The translations under genes were made by a program, and so were the position numbers. This document shows positions 1 through 9,563 of a DNA stretch of 64,000 nt, in pieces. The stretch's first letter is position 1. The number at the start of each line of letters is the position of its first letter. The DNA lies in assembly GCF_022807975.1 (NCBI RefSeq), contig NZ_CP094358.1:558001-622000 (forward strand). The letters are read 5' to 3'. The notes beneath the pieces were generated by a model, which was not told the origin of the DNA, made no database searches, and saw only the letters and a list, made by a program, of their open reading frames with translations. The DNA comes from Abyssalbus ytuae. GTDB lineage: Bacteria; Bacteroidota; Bacteroidia; Flavobacteriales; Flavobacteriaceae.

Positions 1-516
1 TCCGGCGATCAGATTGCTTTCAGTTATCTCTTAAATGCCTTTTGGAACGATGTTTACGGTTTTCAATTAAAAAGAGTACAAAATGAAAATGAAGCGGAAG
101 ATATTACCATAAGGGCGTTTTCCAAAGCTTTTGATAAAATTGATACTTTTAATGAAAACTACGAATTTAAAACATGGTTAATAACAATCTCTAAAAATGT
201 ACATATTGATCTTGTACGAAAACAAAAAACAAGATTGCTCCATAAAGCTACCCGCGAAGAAGAAGATGCCGTATATTCCGTAGCCGATAGTTCCCCTACT
301 GTAGAAGACAAGCTTATAACCGAACAAAACCTTGCCAAGCTTTTACAATGCATCAAAAAGCTTAAACCCCATTACCAGGAAGTAATAAATCTCAGGTATT
401 TTCAGGAGTTAACTTACGAAGAAATTGCACAAACCCTTAACGAACCACTTAACAATGTAAAGGTAAAGCTATTAAGAGCAAAAAGATTACTTTCCGAAAT
501 TATATCAAAACAATAG
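1..516 (+). CDS. ECF-type RNA polymerase sigma factor (5' end outside window)
   Basis: The frame is open from base 1, so the true start lies upstream and the first ATG inside the window is not the start. The visible 171 residues show sigma region 2 (the stretch DITIRAFSKAFDKID followed by FKTWLITISKNVHIDLVRKQK) and region 4 (HYQEVINLRYFQELTYEEIAQTLN then VKVKLLRAKRLL, a helix-turn-helix). This is the standard two-domain ECF sigma-70 family layout that directs RNA polymerase to alternative promoters. No anti-sigma gene follows; the next gene is an MFS transporter 42 bases downstream, possibly cotranscribed. Subfamily and regulon cannot be judged. Confidence 0.88.
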   Translation, partial: SGDQIAFSYLLNAFWNDVYGFQLKRVQNENEAEDITIRAFSKAFDKIDTFNENYEFKTWLITISKNVHIDLVRKQKTRLLHKATREEEDAVYSVADSSPTVEDKLITEQNLAKLLQCIKKLKPHYQEVINLRYFQELTYEEIAQTLNEPLNNVKVKLLRAKRLLSEIISKQ

Positions 517-558
517 TATTCATCGTTTTTTTATTTATTTGTATTTAAAATAATTAAA

Positions 559-1803
559 ATGAACCAACTTACTACTGTTCAAAAGCTTAAACACCTCTTT
601 TCATTACCTGTAGTTGTAGCCGCTTTAGGATACTTTGTAGATATTTACGATTTATTATTATTTGGTATTGTTCGTGTACCCAGTCTTAAAGATCTCGGTT
701 TAAATGTAGATACCTCAGGAACTCTTATTCTAAATTATCAGATGGTAGGTTTATTACTTGGGGGAATTTTATGGGGTGTTTTTGGGGATATAAAAGGAAG
801 ATTATCTGTTTTATTTGGTTCTATTTTGGTTTATTCACTGGCTAATATTGCCTGTGGCTTTTTGCCACATTTCCCCTTTGAAGATAAGACCATAATATAT
901 GCTATACTCCGGTTTATTGCCGGAATTGGTTTAGCAGGCGAACTGGGGGCAGGTATCACACTTGTTTCCGAATCATTGCCCAAACAATTACGGGCTATAG
1001 GCACCTCTATTGTAGCTGGCTTTGGCTTACTGGGAGCTGTAGTAGCCCAGCTTACCGTTGAATTAACAGGAGGTTGGACCGTGGCATATTTTGTAGGGGG
1101 CGGTTTAGGCTTGATGCTGCTCTTTTTACGCATAGGAGTGGCAGAATCAGGTATTTACAAAGAAATTAAAAAAGATTCACATGTAAAAAAAGGAAACTTC
1201 CTGTCATTTTTTACCAACTGGAAACGTTTTATAAAATATTCCAAATGTATAGCCATTGGACTGCCCACCTGGTTTTGTATTGGTATTTTAGCTGTTATGG
1301 GCAATCAGTTTGCTTCTTCCCTGGGAATAACATCCATAAATCCGGGTAAAGCAATTATGTGGGCATACATAGGTATATCAGCCGGAGATTTTGCCAGTGG
1401 TTTTATATCCCATTATCTCAAATCGAGAAAAAAAGCAATTTTTTACATGATGCTTTTTACCATTGCAGGAGTTGTATTAATGCTTTACGGAGGAACAAAA
1501 ACCGAAAACATGTATTATTTTTATTGTGCCTGGCTGGGCTTAGGCACAGGATACTGGGCCATGTTTGTAACAGTAGGAGCAGAACAATTTGGCACCAACA
1601 TAAGAAGTACGGCAGCAACTACCATTCCTAACATGGTAAGAGGTACTTTACCTCTAATGCTGATCGCTTTTGATTATTTGAAAATTTATAATGGCGTCAT
1701 TTTTTCAGCTACAGTAGTAGGATCTTTAACTTTTGCACTTGGTATATACTCTACCCTAACCATTGAAGAAACCCATAACAAAAGTCTTGATTTTATTGAA
1801 TAA
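559..1803 (+). CDS. MFS transporter
   Basis: A 414-residue integral membrane protein with about twelve hydrophobic segments. The loop between helices 2 and 3 carries the classical major facilitator signature (GVFGDIKGR, i.e. GxxxDxxGR), near residues 74-82, and a second acidic/glycine-rich segment follows (ELGAGITLVSESLP). This fits a proton-coupled metabolite uptake or efflux permease in the inner membrane. The ATG start follows an AT-rich leader and is the only upstream option. It sits between a sigma factor and lipA, which gives no clue to the substrate. I can support the family but not the cargo. Confidence 0.85.
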   Translation: MNQLTTVQKLKHLFSLPVVVAALGYFVDIYDLLLFGIVRVPSLKDLGLNVDTSGTLILNYQMVGLLLGGILWGVFGDIKGRLSVLFGSILVYSLANIACGFLPHFPFEDKTIIYAILRFIAGIGLAGELGAGITLVSESLPKQLRAIGTSIVAGFGLLGAVVAQLTVELTGGWTVAYFVGGGLGLMLLFLRIGVAESGIYKEIKKDSHVKKGNFLSFFTNWKRFIKYSKCIAIGLPTWFCIGILAVMGNQFASSLGITSINPGKAIMWAYIGISAGDFASGFISHYLKSRKKAIFYMMLFTIAGVVLMLYGGTKTENMYYFYCAWLGLGTGYWAMFVTVGAEQFGTNIRSTAATTIPNMVRGTLPLMLIAFDYLKIYNGVIFSATVVGSLTFALGIYSTLTIEETHNKSLDFIE

Positions 1804-1842
1804 ACGTTTTCTATCCCTTTCATTTCTTAATATAAGATTAGC

Positions 1843-1850
1843 TATATTTG
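1843..1850 (+). promoter_or_regulatory. Bacteroidota -7 promoter element for lipA
   Basis: TATATTTG matches the Bacteroidota -7 consensus TAnnTTTG exactly and ends 17 bases before the lipA ATG. A TTTC at 1818-1821 is a weak -33 candidate. Confidence 0.55.
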
Positions 1851-1867
1851 CATAACAAAATAAAGCT

Positions 1868-2743
1868 ATGAGTATAGAAACTGCCGAAAGTGTAATACCA
1901 CCAAAAGGAAAACCAAAATGGCTGAGAGTAAAACTCCCCACCGGTAAAAAGTATACTGAACTTCGCGGACTTGTTGACAAATACAAACTCAATACTATTT
2001 GTACCTCAGGGAGTTGCCCGAATATGGGTGAATGTTGGGGAGAAGGAACAGCCACTTTTATGATCCTGGGTAATATATGCACTCGTTCATGCGGTTTTTG
2101 TGGTGTTAAAACCGGCAGACCGGAAAGTGTAGATTGGGAAGAACCCGAAAAAGTAGCCCGTTCTATCAAACTTATGAAAATAAAACATGCCGTTATTACA
2201 TCGGTAGACAGGGACGATTTAAAAGATATGGGCTCCATCATATGGGCCGAAACGGTTATGGCTATCCGCAGGATGAGTCCTTCTACTACATTGGAAACCC
2301 TTATTCCTGACTTCCAGGGGGTTGAAAGAAATCTGGATAGAATCGTAGAAGTATCTCCCGAAGTAGTATCCCACAATATGGAAACCGTAAGAAGGCTCAC
2401 TCGGGAAGTGAGAATACAAGCTAAATACGACAGAAGCCTGCAGGTTTTAAAATACCTGAAAGATAAGGGAGTAAGAAGAACAAAATCCGGAATTATGCTT
2501 GGCCTGGGTGAATCTGAAGATGAAGTTATTCAAACCATGAAAGATTTAAAAAATGTAAATGTTGATATAGTAACCATTGGCCAATATCTTCAGCCAACAA
2601 AAAAACATTTACCTGTAAAACAATTCATTACGCCCGATCAGTTTAAAAAATATGAAAATATCGGCATGGAACTGGGCTTCAGACATGTAGAAAGCGGCGC
2701 TTTGGTAAGATCATCCTACAAGGCTCACAAACACATTGAATAG
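1868..2743 (+). CDS. lipA: lipoyl synthase (radical SAM)
   Basis: Inserts the two sulfur atoms into protein-bound octanoyl groups to make lipoyl cofactors of 2-oxoacid dehydrogenases and the glycine cleavage system. Both iron-sulfur cluster motifs are intact: the auxiliary Cx4Cx5C at C45, C50 and C56, and the radical-SAM CxxxCxxC at C71, C75 and C78. The RSSY motif that ligates the auxiliary cluster is present near the C-terminus (ALVRSSYKA). Length of 291 residues is normal for the family. It has its own promoter and lies 26 bases upstream of gap, probably one transcript. Very secure call. Confidence 0.97.
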   Translation: MSIETAESVIPPKGKPKWLRVKLPTGKKYTELRGLVDKYKLNTICTSGSCPNMGECWGEGTATFMILGNICTRSCGFCGVKTGRPESVDWEEPEKVARSIKLMKIKHAVITSVDRDDLKDMGSIIWAETVMAIRRMSPSTTLETLIPDFQGVERNLDRIVEVSPEVVSHNMETVRRLTREVRIQAKYDRSLQVLKYLKDKGVRRTKSGIMLGLGESEDEVIQTMKDLKNVNVDIVTIGQYLQPTKKHLPVKQFITPDQFKKYENIGMELGFRHVESGALVRSSYKAHKHIE

Positions 2744-2769
2744 TTGTTTTCCCAGGAAAAACTGCCTGT

Positions 2770-3771
2770 ATGAGAAAAATAAGAATTGCCATTAATGGTT
2801 TTGGCAGAATTGGCCGAACGGTAGTTAGGTTGCTGATTGATAATCCGGAATTTGAAATTGTAGCCATCAACGATCTCTCTGATGCCCGAACATTAAGTCA
2901 TCTATTAAAATATGACAGTATTCACGGGGTTCTTCCCTACCAGGTTACTTATAACAATGAAGGCATAATTATTAACGGAACTTTGATTCCGCTAATGAAT
3001 AAAAAAACTCCCGCCGAAACAGAATGGGAAAAATTTGATGTTGATATACTTGTAGAATCAACCGGAAAATTTAAAAAAAGGGAAGATTTAGGCCATCATA
3101 TTGTAAATGGTGCTAAAAAAGTAATTCTATCAGTACCCCCGGAAGACGATTCTATAAAAATGATAGTTATGGGAGTTAACCATCATATACTGGATGGCAG
3201 TGAAGATATCGTTTCCAATGCCTCATGTACAACAAATAATGCAGCTCCAATGATTAAAGTAGTTAACGAATTATGTGGGATTGACCAGGCTTATATAACC
3301 ACAGTTCATTCATATACTACCGATCAAAGCTTGCATGACCAGCCACACCGTGATTTAAGAAGAGCCAGGGCTGCAGGGCAATCTATAGTGCCAACTACTA
3401 CAGGTGCAGCCAAAGCAATTACCAAAATTTTTCCTCAACTAAGCCATGTTATTGGCGGCTGCGGAATAAGAGTTCCCGTTCCGGACGGATCTTTAACAGA
3501 TATTACTTTTAATGTGAAAACAGACACATCCATCAAAGAAATAAACCATGCATTTAAAAATGCCTCTCAATATGATTTAAAGGGTATATTAAACTACACC
3601 GAAGATCCGATAGTATCAGTAGACATTATAAATAATCCCTATTCCTGCACATTCGATTCTTTAATGACTTCAGTAATTGGTAAAATGGTAAAAATTATTG
3701 GGTGGTACGATAATGAATACGGTTACAGCAGCAGAATAATTGATTTGGCCCTCCTCATTCATAATAAATAA
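2770..3771 (+). CDS. gap: type I glyceraldehyde-3-phosphate dehydrogenase
   Basis: NAD(P)-dependent oxidation of glyceraldehyde 3-phosphate to 1,3-bisphosphoglycerate in glycolysis/gluconeogenesis, cytoplasmic. The N-terminal Rossmann motif INGFGRIGR is at residues 8-16. The catalytic cysteine is C153 in the signature ASCTTNNAAP, and the base is H180 in TVHSYT. The C-terminal WYDNEYGYSSR is typical. At 333 residues it is full length. It lies close behind lipA; Bacteroidota often carry more than one gap copy, and I cannot tell whether this is the main glycolytic one or a gluconeogenic paralogue. Confidence 0.96.
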   Translation: MRKIRIAINGFGRIGRTVVRLLIDNPEFEIVAINDLSDARTLSHLLKYDSIHGVLPYQVTYNNEGIIINGTLIPLMNKKTPAETEWEKFDVDILVESTGKFKKREDLGHHIVNGAKKVILSVPPEDDSIKMIVMGVNHHILDGSEDIVSNASCTTNNAAPMIKVVNELCGIDQAYITTVHSYTTDQSLHDQPHRDLRRARAAGQSIVPTTTGAAKAITKIFPQLSHVIGGCGIRVPVPDGSLTDITFNVKTDTSIKEINHAFKNASQYDLKGILNYTEDPIVSVDIINNPYSCTFDSLMTSVIGKMVKIIGWYDNEYGYSSRIIDLALLIHNK

Positions 3772-3800
3772 TTATATTTACTAAAACAAATTCTTTGTTT

Positions 3801-6005
3801 ATGAGGCCGGCTACCTACATATACTTGTTTATTTTTTTATTTTCACCCTCCCTGTTTTCACAGGAATTAATCTCTATTTCTGACAGTCTTCTACACCTCA
3901 AAAAGAAAGTATATGAGTTTAAAAATGAAGGGAGTTTTGAAAAAGCAATGATCACCCTGAATAATGGTGTAAAACTTGCTGAATCTACTGAAAGTCATAA
4001 AGATCTAATAGATTTTTACAACCTGTACATACAGTTACATACCGAATATAACAAATATGATAAGGCCAGGGTGTACATGACAATGGCTTATTCCGTATTA
4101 AATTACTATAATTACCCCGAAGGAAAAGCTCTAACCAATGCCTTTGAGGCTTTGACGTTACTGGAAAACGACCCTGAGGAAGCTTTAGCTATTATAGAAA
4201 ATATTAAAAGTAATATAACCCTTGAAGATAAAAATAATGCCATTTGCGTAAATTACATTGAAGGGCTTATCAACTTAAAACAAAAAAACTATCAAACTGC
4301 ACAACAAATATTTGAAAAAATATTACCTGTAGAACATGAATTTGAAAAAGACTATATAAGAGCAAATACTTTGTTGCAACTGGCAAAAATTAACTATGAA
4401 ACCAGTAAATTTATTAATGGTGAAATAGAAGCATCTACAGCCCTTAATGTTGCGAACGAATACAACTACCCTCTTATAAAAATAAAAGCCCACCATTTAC
4501 TGGCCAATATTTATGAGAACGGAGGTAATTATGAAAAAGCCCTCTCCCACTTTAAAAGCCTTACCGCCATCCATAACCAGGTATTTACCCAGGAAACCTT
4601 AAAAAACAATGAAGATATAGCCGTAAAAACCGAATCGGATTTTTTTTCAAGAATCCTGGATCAGATGAATAAAGATGCTATTGCACAACAACAAACGGTA
4701 AATATTTCTAAACTAACATCAGTTTTAAGCTCTGCCCTGCTCATTATAATTTCATTATTAACCATATCACTTTACCGGAATAATCAAATAAAATATAAAA
4801 CCAACGACCTGTTATTAAAAAAGAACCTGGAACTACAAATTGCCAAAGAAGAAGCTGAAAAAGCCATGCAGGCCAAAGCCCAGTTTTTGTCTACCGTAAG
4901 CCACGAGCTCCGCACACCGCTATATGCTGTTACAGGCCTTACCCATTTATTGCTGGAAGATAACCCCAACAGCAGCCAGAAAGAACACTTAAAATCACTT
5001 AAATTTTCCGGTGAATACCTTCTTAATTTTATAAATGATATACTTCAGATAAACAAAATTGAAGCGAACAAACTAAAACCAGAAAATATTCCTTTTGACC
5101 TTAGAAAGGTATTAAATGAAGTAGTAAACACCTATCAGCAAACCGCCAAGGAAAGTAATAACGAACTGGTATTAAAAATAAGTGATGATATACCTTCAGA
5201 ACTTATAGGAGATCCGATAAAGTTATCCCAAATATTTACCAATCTTGTGGGTAATGCATTAAAATTTACCGAAAACGGACATGTAAAAGTAATTGCCGAC
5301 GTAAAAAAATCCGATTTCAAAAACATACTGGTACATTTTGAGGTACAGGATGACGGCATAGGCATTTCCAAAAAAATGCAAACCACCATATTTGACAGTT
5401 TTTCACAAGGTTCCGAACAAATTAACCGAAAATACGGGGGTACCGGTCTGGGTCTCGCCATAGTAAAAAGCCTTTTAAGCCTTTTTGGCAGTGAAATAAC
5501 CCTGGAAAGTGAATTAGGACGGGGAACTGCTTTTTACTTTGACATTGATTTTGGTATAAGTAAAACTACACAGGAAGAACCTGAGAAAGTGAAAACAAGC
5601 CTTGTGAATGATGACTTTTTTATAGGTAAACGTGTTTTGGTAGTAGAAGATAATAAAATAAACCAGGTAATTACTACAAAAATACTGGCTAAAAAACAGA
5701 TGTCCTGCGATATTGCCTCTAACGGCTATGAAGCTTTGGATAAAGTGCATGAAAACCAGTATGATGTAATTTTAATGGATATTCATATGCCGGGAATAAG
5801 CGGTTTAAAAACCACTGAGGAGATAAGAAAATTTAATACTGAAATACCTGTTATCGCATTAACAGCTATATCCCTGGATGAAAGTAAGGACGATTTTTAT
5901 GCAGCCGGTTGTAATGACATCATTACAAAACCTTTTAAACCTGAAGAATTTTATGAAACCCTTGCAAAAAATATGATTAACAATAGCGTAAGCAGCGAAA
6001 GTTAA
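3801..6005 (+). CDS. hybrid sensor histidine kinase / response regulator with TPR sensor
   Basis: A 734-residue two-component hybrid. Order: signal peptide (residues 1-20, ending LFSQ), a periplasmic tetratricopeptide-like helical region (about 25-280), one membrane helix (LTSVLSSALLIIISLLTI), a short coiled coil, HisKA dimerisation domain with phosphoacceptor H368 in SHELRTP, HATPase domain (N box NLVGNALKF, G boxes DDGIGI and GGTGLGLAI) and a C-terminal receiver with phosphoacceptor D660 in ILMDIHMPG and conserved Lys in TKPF. No DNA-binding domain, so output must pass to another protein. I prefer the ATG at 3801 over the TTG at 3795. Its stop overlaps the stop of the convergent lpxK. Confidence 0.92.
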   Translation: MRPATYIYLFIFLFSPSLFSQELISISDSLLHLKKKVYEFKNEGSFEKAMITLNNGVKLAESTESHKDLIDFYNLYIQLHTEYNKYDKARVYMTMAYSVLNYYNYPEGKALTNAFEALTLLENDPEEALAIIENIKSNITLEDKNNAICVNYIEGLINLKQKNYQTAQQIFEKILPVEHEFEKDYIRANTLLQLAKINYETSKFINGEIEASTALNVANEYNYPLIKIKAHHLLANIYENGGNYEKALSHFKSLTAIHNQVFTQETLKNNEDIAVKTESDFFSRILDQMNKDAIAQQQTVNISKLTSVLSSALLIIISLLTISLYRNNQIKYKTNDLLLKKNLELQIAKEEAEKAMQAKAQFLSTVSHELRTPLYAVTGLTHLLLEDNPNSSQKEHLKSLKFSGEYLLNFINDILQINKIEANKLKPENIPFDLRKVLNEVVNTYQQTAKESNNELVLKISDDIPSELIGDPIKLSQIFTNLVGNALKFTENGHVKVIADVKKSDFKNILVHFEVQDDGIGISKKMQTTIFDSFSQGSEQINRKYGGTGLGLAIVKSLLSLFGSEITLESELGRGTAFYFDIDFGISKTTQEEPEKVKTSLVNDDFFIGKRVLVVEDNKINQVITTKILAKKQMSCDIASNGYEALDKVHENQYDVILMDIHMPGISGLKTTEEIRKFNTEIPVIALTAISLDESKDDFYAAGCNDIITKPFKPEEFYETLAKNMINNSVSSES

Positions 6006-7006
6006 TACCTATTTAAAAAAGAACTAATTACCTTCTTAAAATTTTCTTCTTCATTAAACAAAAATTCTGGTTTTATACCCAGATAATACATATTTTCAAT
6101 ACTATTGGCTATTCTTACATAATCTTTTTCAGTAGTTATAATTAACTTCATTTTTTTCAGCTTTTCAATTTCCTGTACCGAAAAATTATGATGATCGGGA
6201 TATGAGTAGTGAGTAAAATCTAATCCTTTTTGTTTAAGATAATTTACAAGCGGTGCAGGTTTAGCAATGCCGGTTACCAGGTTAAAATGCTCACCTTTAA
6301 TTTTTTCTATTTTTATATCGCCCTGTGATCCCGATATTATATCGCTGTAAGCGATAGAAGAGAAAAATATCTTTTGGTGTGCCTTTGGCTTTATTTTATT
6401 GAGTATTCTTTTCCGGCCCTCTTCATTAAAATCAGCAGGACATTTGGTTACTATAATTACATCAGCTCTTTTCGCCTGACGAATATTATCACGGAGGTTT
6501 CCTGCAGGTAATATAAAATCATCTACATACAAATCATTATAAACAGTAAGAAGAATATTAAATCCGGCTACTACCTTTCTATGTTGAAAAGCATCATCTA
6601 AAATAATAATATCGGGGTTTACCAACTTTTTAAGTTCATAAATACCGTTATGCCTGTTGGCGTCAACAGCCACATGAATATTCTTAAACTTATTAAAATA
6701 TTGAAAAGGTTCATCTCCTATTTCCTCTGCAGTAGTGTGATCATCCGCTAAAATAAACCCTTTGCTTTTTCTTTTATAACCCCGGCTTAATACTGCTAAC
6801 TTATACTTATCTTTTAAAAAAGAAATCAAAAACTCTGTCATAGGAGTTTTACCTGTGCCTCCCACACTCAAATTCCCCACACAAATGACAGGGAAATTAT
6901 ATCTTGTTGAATTTAATATTCCTTTATCATAAAAGAAATTACGCAGCATAATGATAATGCTGTATAATAATGAAAAAGGCAGAAGCAATTTTCTAAATAC
7001 CTGCAT
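6002..7006 (-). CDS. lpxK: tetraacyldisaccharide 4'-kinase
   Basis: Phosphorylates the 4' position of the lipid A disaccharide precursor at the inner membrane, a late step of lipid A synthesis. The P-loop is clear: VGNLSVGGTGKTP at residues 43-55, and a hydrophobic N-terminal segment (LLLPFSLLYSIIIM) provides the membrane anchor. The later segment IIILDDAFQHR is also characteristic. At 334 residues it is normal length. It is convergent with the hybrid kinase, sharing four bases at the stop codons, and is divergent from the NIF3 gene with only 45 bases between the starts. Confidence 0.95.
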   Translation of the reverse strand: MQVFRKLLLPFSLLYSIIIMLRNFFYDKGILNSTRYNFPVICVGNLSVGGTGKTPMTEFLISFLKDKYKLAVLSRGYKRKSKGFILADDHTTAEEIGDEPFQYFNKFKNIHVAVDANRHNGIYELKKLVNPDIIILDDAFQHRKVVAGFNILLTVYNDLYVDDFILPAGNLRDNIRQAKRADVIIVTKCPADFNEEGRKRILNKIKPKAHQKIFFSSIAYSDIISGSQGDIKIEKIKGEHFNLVTGIAKPAPLVNYLKQKGLDFTHYSYPDHHNFSVQEIEKLKKMKLIITTEKDYVRIANSIENMYYLGIKPEFLFNEEENFKKVISSFLNRY

Positions 7007-7027
7007 AAGGACGAAAGTATAATATTT

Positions 7028-7035
7028 TATCTTTG
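7028..7035 (+). promoter_or_regulatory. Bacteroidota -7 promoter element for the NIF3 gene
   Basis: TATCTTTG is an exact TAnnTTTG match ending 16 bases before the ATG at 7052, in the 45-base gap that separates it from divergent lpxK. Confidence 0.55.
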
Positions 7036-7051
7036 AAAAAAAATAAAGTGA

Positions 7052-8146
7052 ATGATAGTACAGGATGTAATAACCAGTATTGAAAAATTAGCTCCGCTAG
7101 ATTATGCCGAAGATTTTGATAATGTAGGCCTTTTAGTAGGCAGCAGTAATAATGAAGTTACCGGCATTTTGGTAACCCTGGACACTTTGGAAAATGTGGT
7201 GGACGAGGCCATTAACAAAAACTGTAACCTAATTGTTAGTTTTCATCCGATTATCTTTAGCGGGTTAAAAAAAATAACAGGCTCCACTTATGTAGAAAGA
7301 GTGGTTTTGAAAGCAATAAAAAATAACATTAGCATATATGCAATGCATACGGCCCTGGATAATAGTTTTACCGGGGTAAATGCAGAAATATGTAATGTTT
7401 TAGGGCTTAAAAACCAAAAGGTACTGATACCCCAAAAAGCAACGATTAAAAAATTAATAACATTCGTTCCCAAAGATAATGCAGATAAAGTAAGAGAAGC
7501 ATTATTTAAAGCCGGCGCAGGTACTATTGGCAATTACAGCAACTGCAGTTTTAATGTAGAAGGAACCGGTACTTTTGAGGGAAATGAGCAGTCTGATCCG
7601 GTTATAGGCGAAAAAGGTAAAACTCATTATGAAAATGAAATACAGATTGGAGTTACTTTTGCAAAACATAACGAGCGTAATGTTTTAAATGCATTGTTTT
7701 CCCATCATCCATACGAAGAAGTTGCCTTTGAGGTAACCACCCTCGAAAACAACAATCAACATATAGGTATGGGGATGATTGGCGAACTTACCCACCCTGA
7801 AAATGAAATTGAATTTTTAAATTCGGTAAAGCAAAAAATGAATTGTGGCTGCATACGCCATTCGGCACTGTTAAACAAAAAAGTGAAAAAAGTAGCGGTA
7901 TTGGGAGGTAGCGGAGCATTCGCCATAGAGCATGCCAAAAAAGCGGGTGCGGATATGTTTATAACCTCCGATATAAAATACCATGAATTTTATAAAGCTG
8001 AAAACAAGATAGTTATAACCGATATCGGCCATTATGAAAGTGAACAGTTTACAAAAACACTTTTAGTTAGGTATCTTACAAAAAAATTCCCTAATTTTGC
8101 AGTCGTTTTATCCGTTTCAAATACAAACCCGGTCAAGTATTTATAA
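7052..8146 (+). CDS. NIF3-family dinuclear metal centre protein (YbgI/YqfO type)
   Basis: A 364-residue NIF3/DUF34 protein; the family forms toroidal hexamers with a di-metal site, annotated sometimes as GTP cyclohydrolase I type 2, but the true reaction is not settled. Metal-binding histidines are visible at H65 (VSFHPIIFSG), H99 (AMHTALDNSFTGVN) and H327/E331 (DIGHYESEQ). The length includes the central PII/CutA-like insert (about 130-240) seen in YqfO-type members. It is four bases upstream of the next gene, and the pair (NIF3 plus DUF164-like coiled coil) is a conserved neighbourhood in Bacteroidota. Confidence 0.9.
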   Translation: MIVQDVITSIEKLAPLDYAEDFDNVGLLVGSSNNEVTGILVTLDTLENVVDEAINKNCNLIVSFHPIIFSGLKKITGSTYVERVVLKAIKNNISIYAMHTALDNSFTGVNAEICNVLGLKNQKVLIPQKATIKKLITFVPKDNADKVREALFKAGAGTIGNYSNCSFNVEGTGTFEGNEQSDPVIGEKGKTHYENEIQIGVTFAKHNERNVLNALFSHHPYEEVAFEVTTLENNNQHIGMGMIGELTHPENEIEFLNSVKQKMNCGCIRHSALLNKKVKKVAVLGGSGAFAIEHAKKAGADMFITSDIKYHEFYKAENKIVITDIGHYESEQFTKTLLVRYLTKKFPNFAVVLSVSNTNPVKYL

Positions 8147-8149
8147 AAT

Positions 8150-8932
8150 ATGGCACAAAAAACAGAAGCTACAGTAGAAGATAAGTTGCGTACTTTATAC
8201 GATTTGCAACTCATAGACTCCAGAATTGATGAAATAAGAAATGTACGCGGTGAGCTACCTTTAGAAGTAGAAGACCTGGAAGATGAAGTAGAAGGCCTGA
8301 AAACCCGTATGGAAAAATTAAATGATGAACTGGCTGATATAAACCATTCTATTGCCGACAGAAAGAATTTAATAGAAGAAGCCAAAGCACTCACCAAAAA
8401 ATATACCGAACAACAAAAAAACGTTAGAAATAACAGGGAATACAACTCCTTATCCAAAGAAATTGAATACCAGGAGTTAGAAGTTCAGCTGGCCGAAAAG
8501 CATATTAAAGAATTTAAAGTTCAGATTGAGCAGAAAAAAGAAACTATTGTACAAACCAAAGAACGCTTAAATGAGCGTGAATCTTATTTGAAGCATAAAA
8601 AAGGTGAGCTTGATGCCATTTTAGCCGAAACAGAAAAAGAAGAAAAGGCACTTATTGAAAAAAGTGAAGAATTTGAACAAAAAATTGAAGAACGCCTTTT
8701 AAACGCTTATAAAAGAATAAGAGAAAGTGTAAAAAACGGTCTTGCAGTAGTATCAATTGAAAGAGGGGCATCAGCCGGATCTTTCTTTACAATCCCTCCA
8801 CAGGTACAAATGGAAATAGCTACACGCAAAAAAATTATTACCGATGAACACAGCGGAAGAATTCTGGTAGATGTAGCTTTGGCAGAAGAAGAAAAAGAGA
8901 AAATGGATAAGTTATTTACCTCTTTACAGTAA
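8150..8932 (+). CDS. coiled-coil protein of the zf-RING_7/DUF164 family lacking zinc cysteines
   Basis: A 260-residue protein that is mostly coiled coil (about residues 20-195; runs of E, K, L with heptad spacing). The C-terminal part (RGASAGSFFTIPPQVQ to GRILVDVALAEEE) aligns by pattern with the C4 zinc-ribbon tail of the family, where CxxC pairs normally flank the PPQ and GRIL segments. Here no cysteine is present at either place, so no zinc ribbon can form. Function of the family is unknown. It follows the NIF3 gene by three bases and is followed by a terminator, so the two form an operon. Confidence 0.85.
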   Translation: MAQKTEATVEDKLRTLYDLQLIDSRIDEIRNVRGELPLEVEDLEDEVEGLKTRMEKLNDELADINHSIADRKNLIEEAKALTKKYTEQQKNVRNNREYNSLSKEIEYQELEVQLAEKHIKEFKVQIEQKKETIVQTKERLNERESYLKHKKGELDAILAETEKEEKALIEKSEEFEQKIEERLLNAYKRIRESVKNGLAVVSIERGASAGSFFTIPPQVQMEIATRKKIITDEHSGRILVDVALAEEEKEKMDKLFTSLQ

Positions 8933-8953
8933 CAATTCAACTCTCAACATATA

Positions 8954-8984
8954 TAAAAAGCCCTGCATTTAGCGGGGCTTTTTA
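8954..8984 (+). terminator. rho-independent terminator after the NIF3 operon
   Basis: Stem AGCCCTGC / GCGGGGCT with loop ATTTA, flanked by an A run on the left and a T run on the right, so it could act in both directions. It lies just after the stop at 8932. Confidence 0.85.
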
Positions 8985-9049
8985 TATTTACATGAAGCAA
9001 CCTTTCGTCCGTAAAGGCATCTAACAATTAATAACAGAAAAACAATCTT

Positions 9050-9478
9050 ATGAAAACTCTTTTATCGCTTATATTATTTTTGCCCTTTTTTGTAAAATCC
9101 TGCTCTGACACTACGAGTGATGAGAAGGATTTATCCGCTCAAAAATGGGAATTGGTTAAAATGACAGGAAGTATGGCCAATTCTGAGAAGTCCGGGGAAG
9201 AAATGGAATGGCAGGAATACTATTTGCTGAATGAAGACCAGACATTTGAAAAATACCGCGAGCGAAATAATAATACAAAGCAGGCTTCCGGCACCTATAA
9301 ATACACCACTGCAGGAGAAGAAAAATATTTAGTGCTTACCTACACCAAAGGATTGGATTTGATAGGCAATTGCACAGGCGATAATAAAGAACAATTATTG
9401 GTACAGTCTGACCAAAGCCTTAGCGGTACCTGGAATGCCTGCGACGGCCCTGGCTTGGAATATAAAAAAGTTAATTAA
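9050..9478 (+). CDS. lipocalin-like small lipoprotein, unknown function
   Basis: A 142-residue exported protein. A hydrophobic signal peptide ends with VKSC (Cys18), a slightly weak lipobox, so it is probably a lipoprotein. The mature part begins with an acidic stretch and then WELVKMTGSM, DQTFEKYRE, GTYKYTTAGEEKYLVLTY and SLSGTWNACDGPGLEYKKV. This alternation is typical of the lipocalin-like/META-type small lipoproteins common in Flavobacteriaceae. It stands alone between a terminator and an AraC gene. No enzyme motif is seen; ligand and role are unknown. Confidence 0.7.
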   Translation: MKTLLSLILFLPFFVKSCSDTTSDEKDLSAQKWELVKMTGSMANSEKSGEEMEWQEYYLLNEDQTFEKYRERNNNTKQASGTYKYTTAGEEKYLVLTYTKGLDLIGNCTGDNKEQLLVQSDQSLSGTWNACDGPGLEYKKVN

Positions 9479-9563
9479 CCGGTTCCTGCCGGTTATCCTC
9501 CGCCTTAAAAACAAGATCCTGATAAATAAAAATAAATTTTATCCGTAAATATAAAAGGATAAG

